From NCBI RefSeq assembly GCF_021650975.2, contig NZ_CP091285.1:620001-684000 (forward strand): DNA of 64,000 nucleotides, given 5' to 3'. Shown piece by piece: positions 63,284 to 64,000 of this stretch. Position numbers and translations under genes: made by a program. The DNA comes from Flavobacterium jumunjinense (GTDB lineage: Bacteria; Bacteroidota; Bacteroidia; Flavobacteriales; Flavobacteriaceae). The notes under the pieces were generated by a model that was given only the letters and a program-made list of their open reading frames with translations, had not been told where the DNA came from and ran no database searches. Position 1 is the stretch's first letter. Each line of letters begins with the position of its first letter.

Positions 63284-63901
63284 TTATTTTACATCAAAAG
63301 TATAAGTGGCTCCAATGCTAAAAACTACGTTAGTATGGTTTCCATCTGAATAATAATTATTATCATAGTCATAATCATCCGATAAAACAGGAATAATTCC
63401 TTTTTTTACTCTTGCTTCAATACCAAAATTATCTGTAAACTGATATCCTGCTCCTAAAACAAAAGTTAAATCTACACTATTATACGCTGGAAAGTTCTCC
63501 TCAACTTGAAAATCTAATCCAGGACCAATATGAATATTAAATTTATCTGCAAAAGTAAATTTATTCATTATTTGAACTCCTAAATATGAAATATTAAAAG
63601 TACCTTCTTGAGAACTATTATTGAATTTAAGCTTAGAACCTTGTCTTGAATAATCAATTTCTGGTTGTAATGTGTAATGATTTGTCAATTTTAAAGCCCC
63701 ATAAAAACCTAAATAAAAATCAGTCTTAGAGTTAAACTCTCTTCTATTTGATACACCACCATTACTATTATAAAAATCATCTCCTTTAGTAAAGTGAGAA
63801 AAATTCAAACCTGCTCTAACTCCTGGTTTGAAAGACACTTGAGCCTCAATTTGAGACATTCCAAAAATCGCAAAAATTGCAATAAAAATTTGTTTTTTCA
63901 T
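63284..63901 (-). CDS. Outer membrane beta-barrel protein (PorT/OmpW-like size)
   Basis: A 205-residue protein with signal peptide ending GMSQIEAQ. Alternating polar/aromatic strands (FKPGVRAGLNFSHFTKG, YTLQPEIDYSRQGSKL, FNIHIGPGLDF) and a final AT-Y-F strand indicate an eight-stranded barrel. It is the first visible gene of the pigment operon, with the promoter at 63981-63988. It may host the pigment exit or be an unrelated barrel. Function not assigned. Confidence 0.78.
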   Translation of the reverse strand: MKKQIFIAIFAIFGMSQIEAQVSFKPGVRAGLNFSHFTKGDDFYNSNGGVSNRREFNSKTDFYLGFYGALKLTNHYTLQPEIDYSRQGSKLKFNNSSQEGTFNISYLGVQIMNKFTFADKFNIHIGPGLDFQVEENFPAYNSVDLTFVLGAGYQFTDNFGIEARVKKGIIPVLSDDYDYDNNYYSDGNHTNVVFSIGATYTFDVK

Positions 63902-63949
63902 AATTCAATCTAAATTTATTTAAAATAACTCAACACAATTTTTAAATCT

Positions 63950-63988
63950 AAATTGTAATGTTGTATTACAATTTGCTCCGCAAAAGTA
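63950..63988 (-). promoter_or_regulatory. Promoter and perfect inverted repeat in front of the pigment operon
   Basis: On the minus strand TACTTTTG (63988-63981) fits TAnnTTTG. Directly downstream AAATTGTAAT (63950-63959) and ATTACAATTT (63965-63974) form a perfect 10-bp dyad over five bases, starting where the transcript should begin. This is a typical repressor position. The -33 element would lie at or beyond the window edge. Confidence 0.6.
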
Positions 63989-64000
63989 TTGTTTTTTGCA

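Noticed and set aside
1..64000. tRNA, rRNA, insertion sequences and prophage genes
   Set aside because: No cloverleaf arms, rRNA segments, transposase or phage structural genes were recognised by reading; a covariance search would be needed to exclude small RNAs.

Overview
The window is AT-rich chromosomal DNA from a member of the Bacteroidota, most likely Flavobacterium or a close relative. The evidence is SusC/SusD-type nutrient uptake genes, a secreted amylase with a type IX secretion C-terminal domain, GLPGLI-family proteins, promoters of the TAnnTTTG type, a mevalonate pathway segment and a flexirubin-type pigment cluster. No rRNA, tRNA or CRISPR array was seen.

Region 1 (1-5230) is accessory DNA. 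It holds the 3' part of a TGT/DpdA-like gene, an HNH endonuclease behind a dense set of inverted repeats, a PD-(D/E)XK nuclease gene split by an apparent one-base frameshift, a single-HKD phospholipase-D-like nuclease with cassette-like flanks, and two small genes of unknown function.

Region 2 (5521-17641) is a block of about 12 kb bounded by two nearly identical 254-bp direct repeats. On the minus strand it carries duplicated modules of short secreted two-cysteine peptides, GLPGLI proteins and a TonB-dependent outer membrane receptor. A decayed receptor fragment remains where a second receptor once stood. On the plus strand it carries a TPR/AraC membrane-spanning regulator, a double-glycine leader peptide with a Pro-Asn-Asp repeat tail, and a subtilisin-like lipoprotein. 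Long palindromes with the same 18-bp core lie upstream of the regulator and upstream of the peptide gene. This is the best candidate for an undescribed system: export, processing or sensing of small cysteine peptides at the cell envelope.

Region 3 (17627-40733) is mainly a complete starch/maltodextrin locus. It comprises a T9SS amylase, two SusE/F-like lipoproteins, SusD, SusC, a divergent LacI-type regulator, an MFS sugar transporter, beta-phosphoglucomutase, maltose phosphorylase, an esterase-fold protein, a GH31 alpha-glucosidase and two GH13 lipoproteins. Polymers are bound and cut outside, oligosaccharides cross the outer membrane through SusCD, periplasmic enzymes trim them, and maltose is imported and split phosphorolytically.

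Region 4 (40911-52924) is mostly housekeeping: a TonB receptor, GDPD, a BaiN/HI0933-like flavoprotein, a helix-hairpin-helix protein, an OmpA-like protein, TspO, the mevalonate genes mvaD and mvk, a UbiA prenyltransferase, an RsuA-family pseudouridine synthase, an NTF2-like protein and DusB.

Region 5 (53036-64000) is a tight minus-strand operon typical of flexirubin/aryl-polyene clusters: beta-barrel protein, hot-dog dehydratase homologue, small exported protein, GT2-DUF2062, MMPL exporter fused to an acyltransferase, CrtI-like oxidoreductase, C45 acyltransferase lipoprotein and an acyl-CoA ligase-like protein. Its promoter and a perfect inverted repeat sit at the right edge. The rest of the pigment cluster probably lies outside this window.
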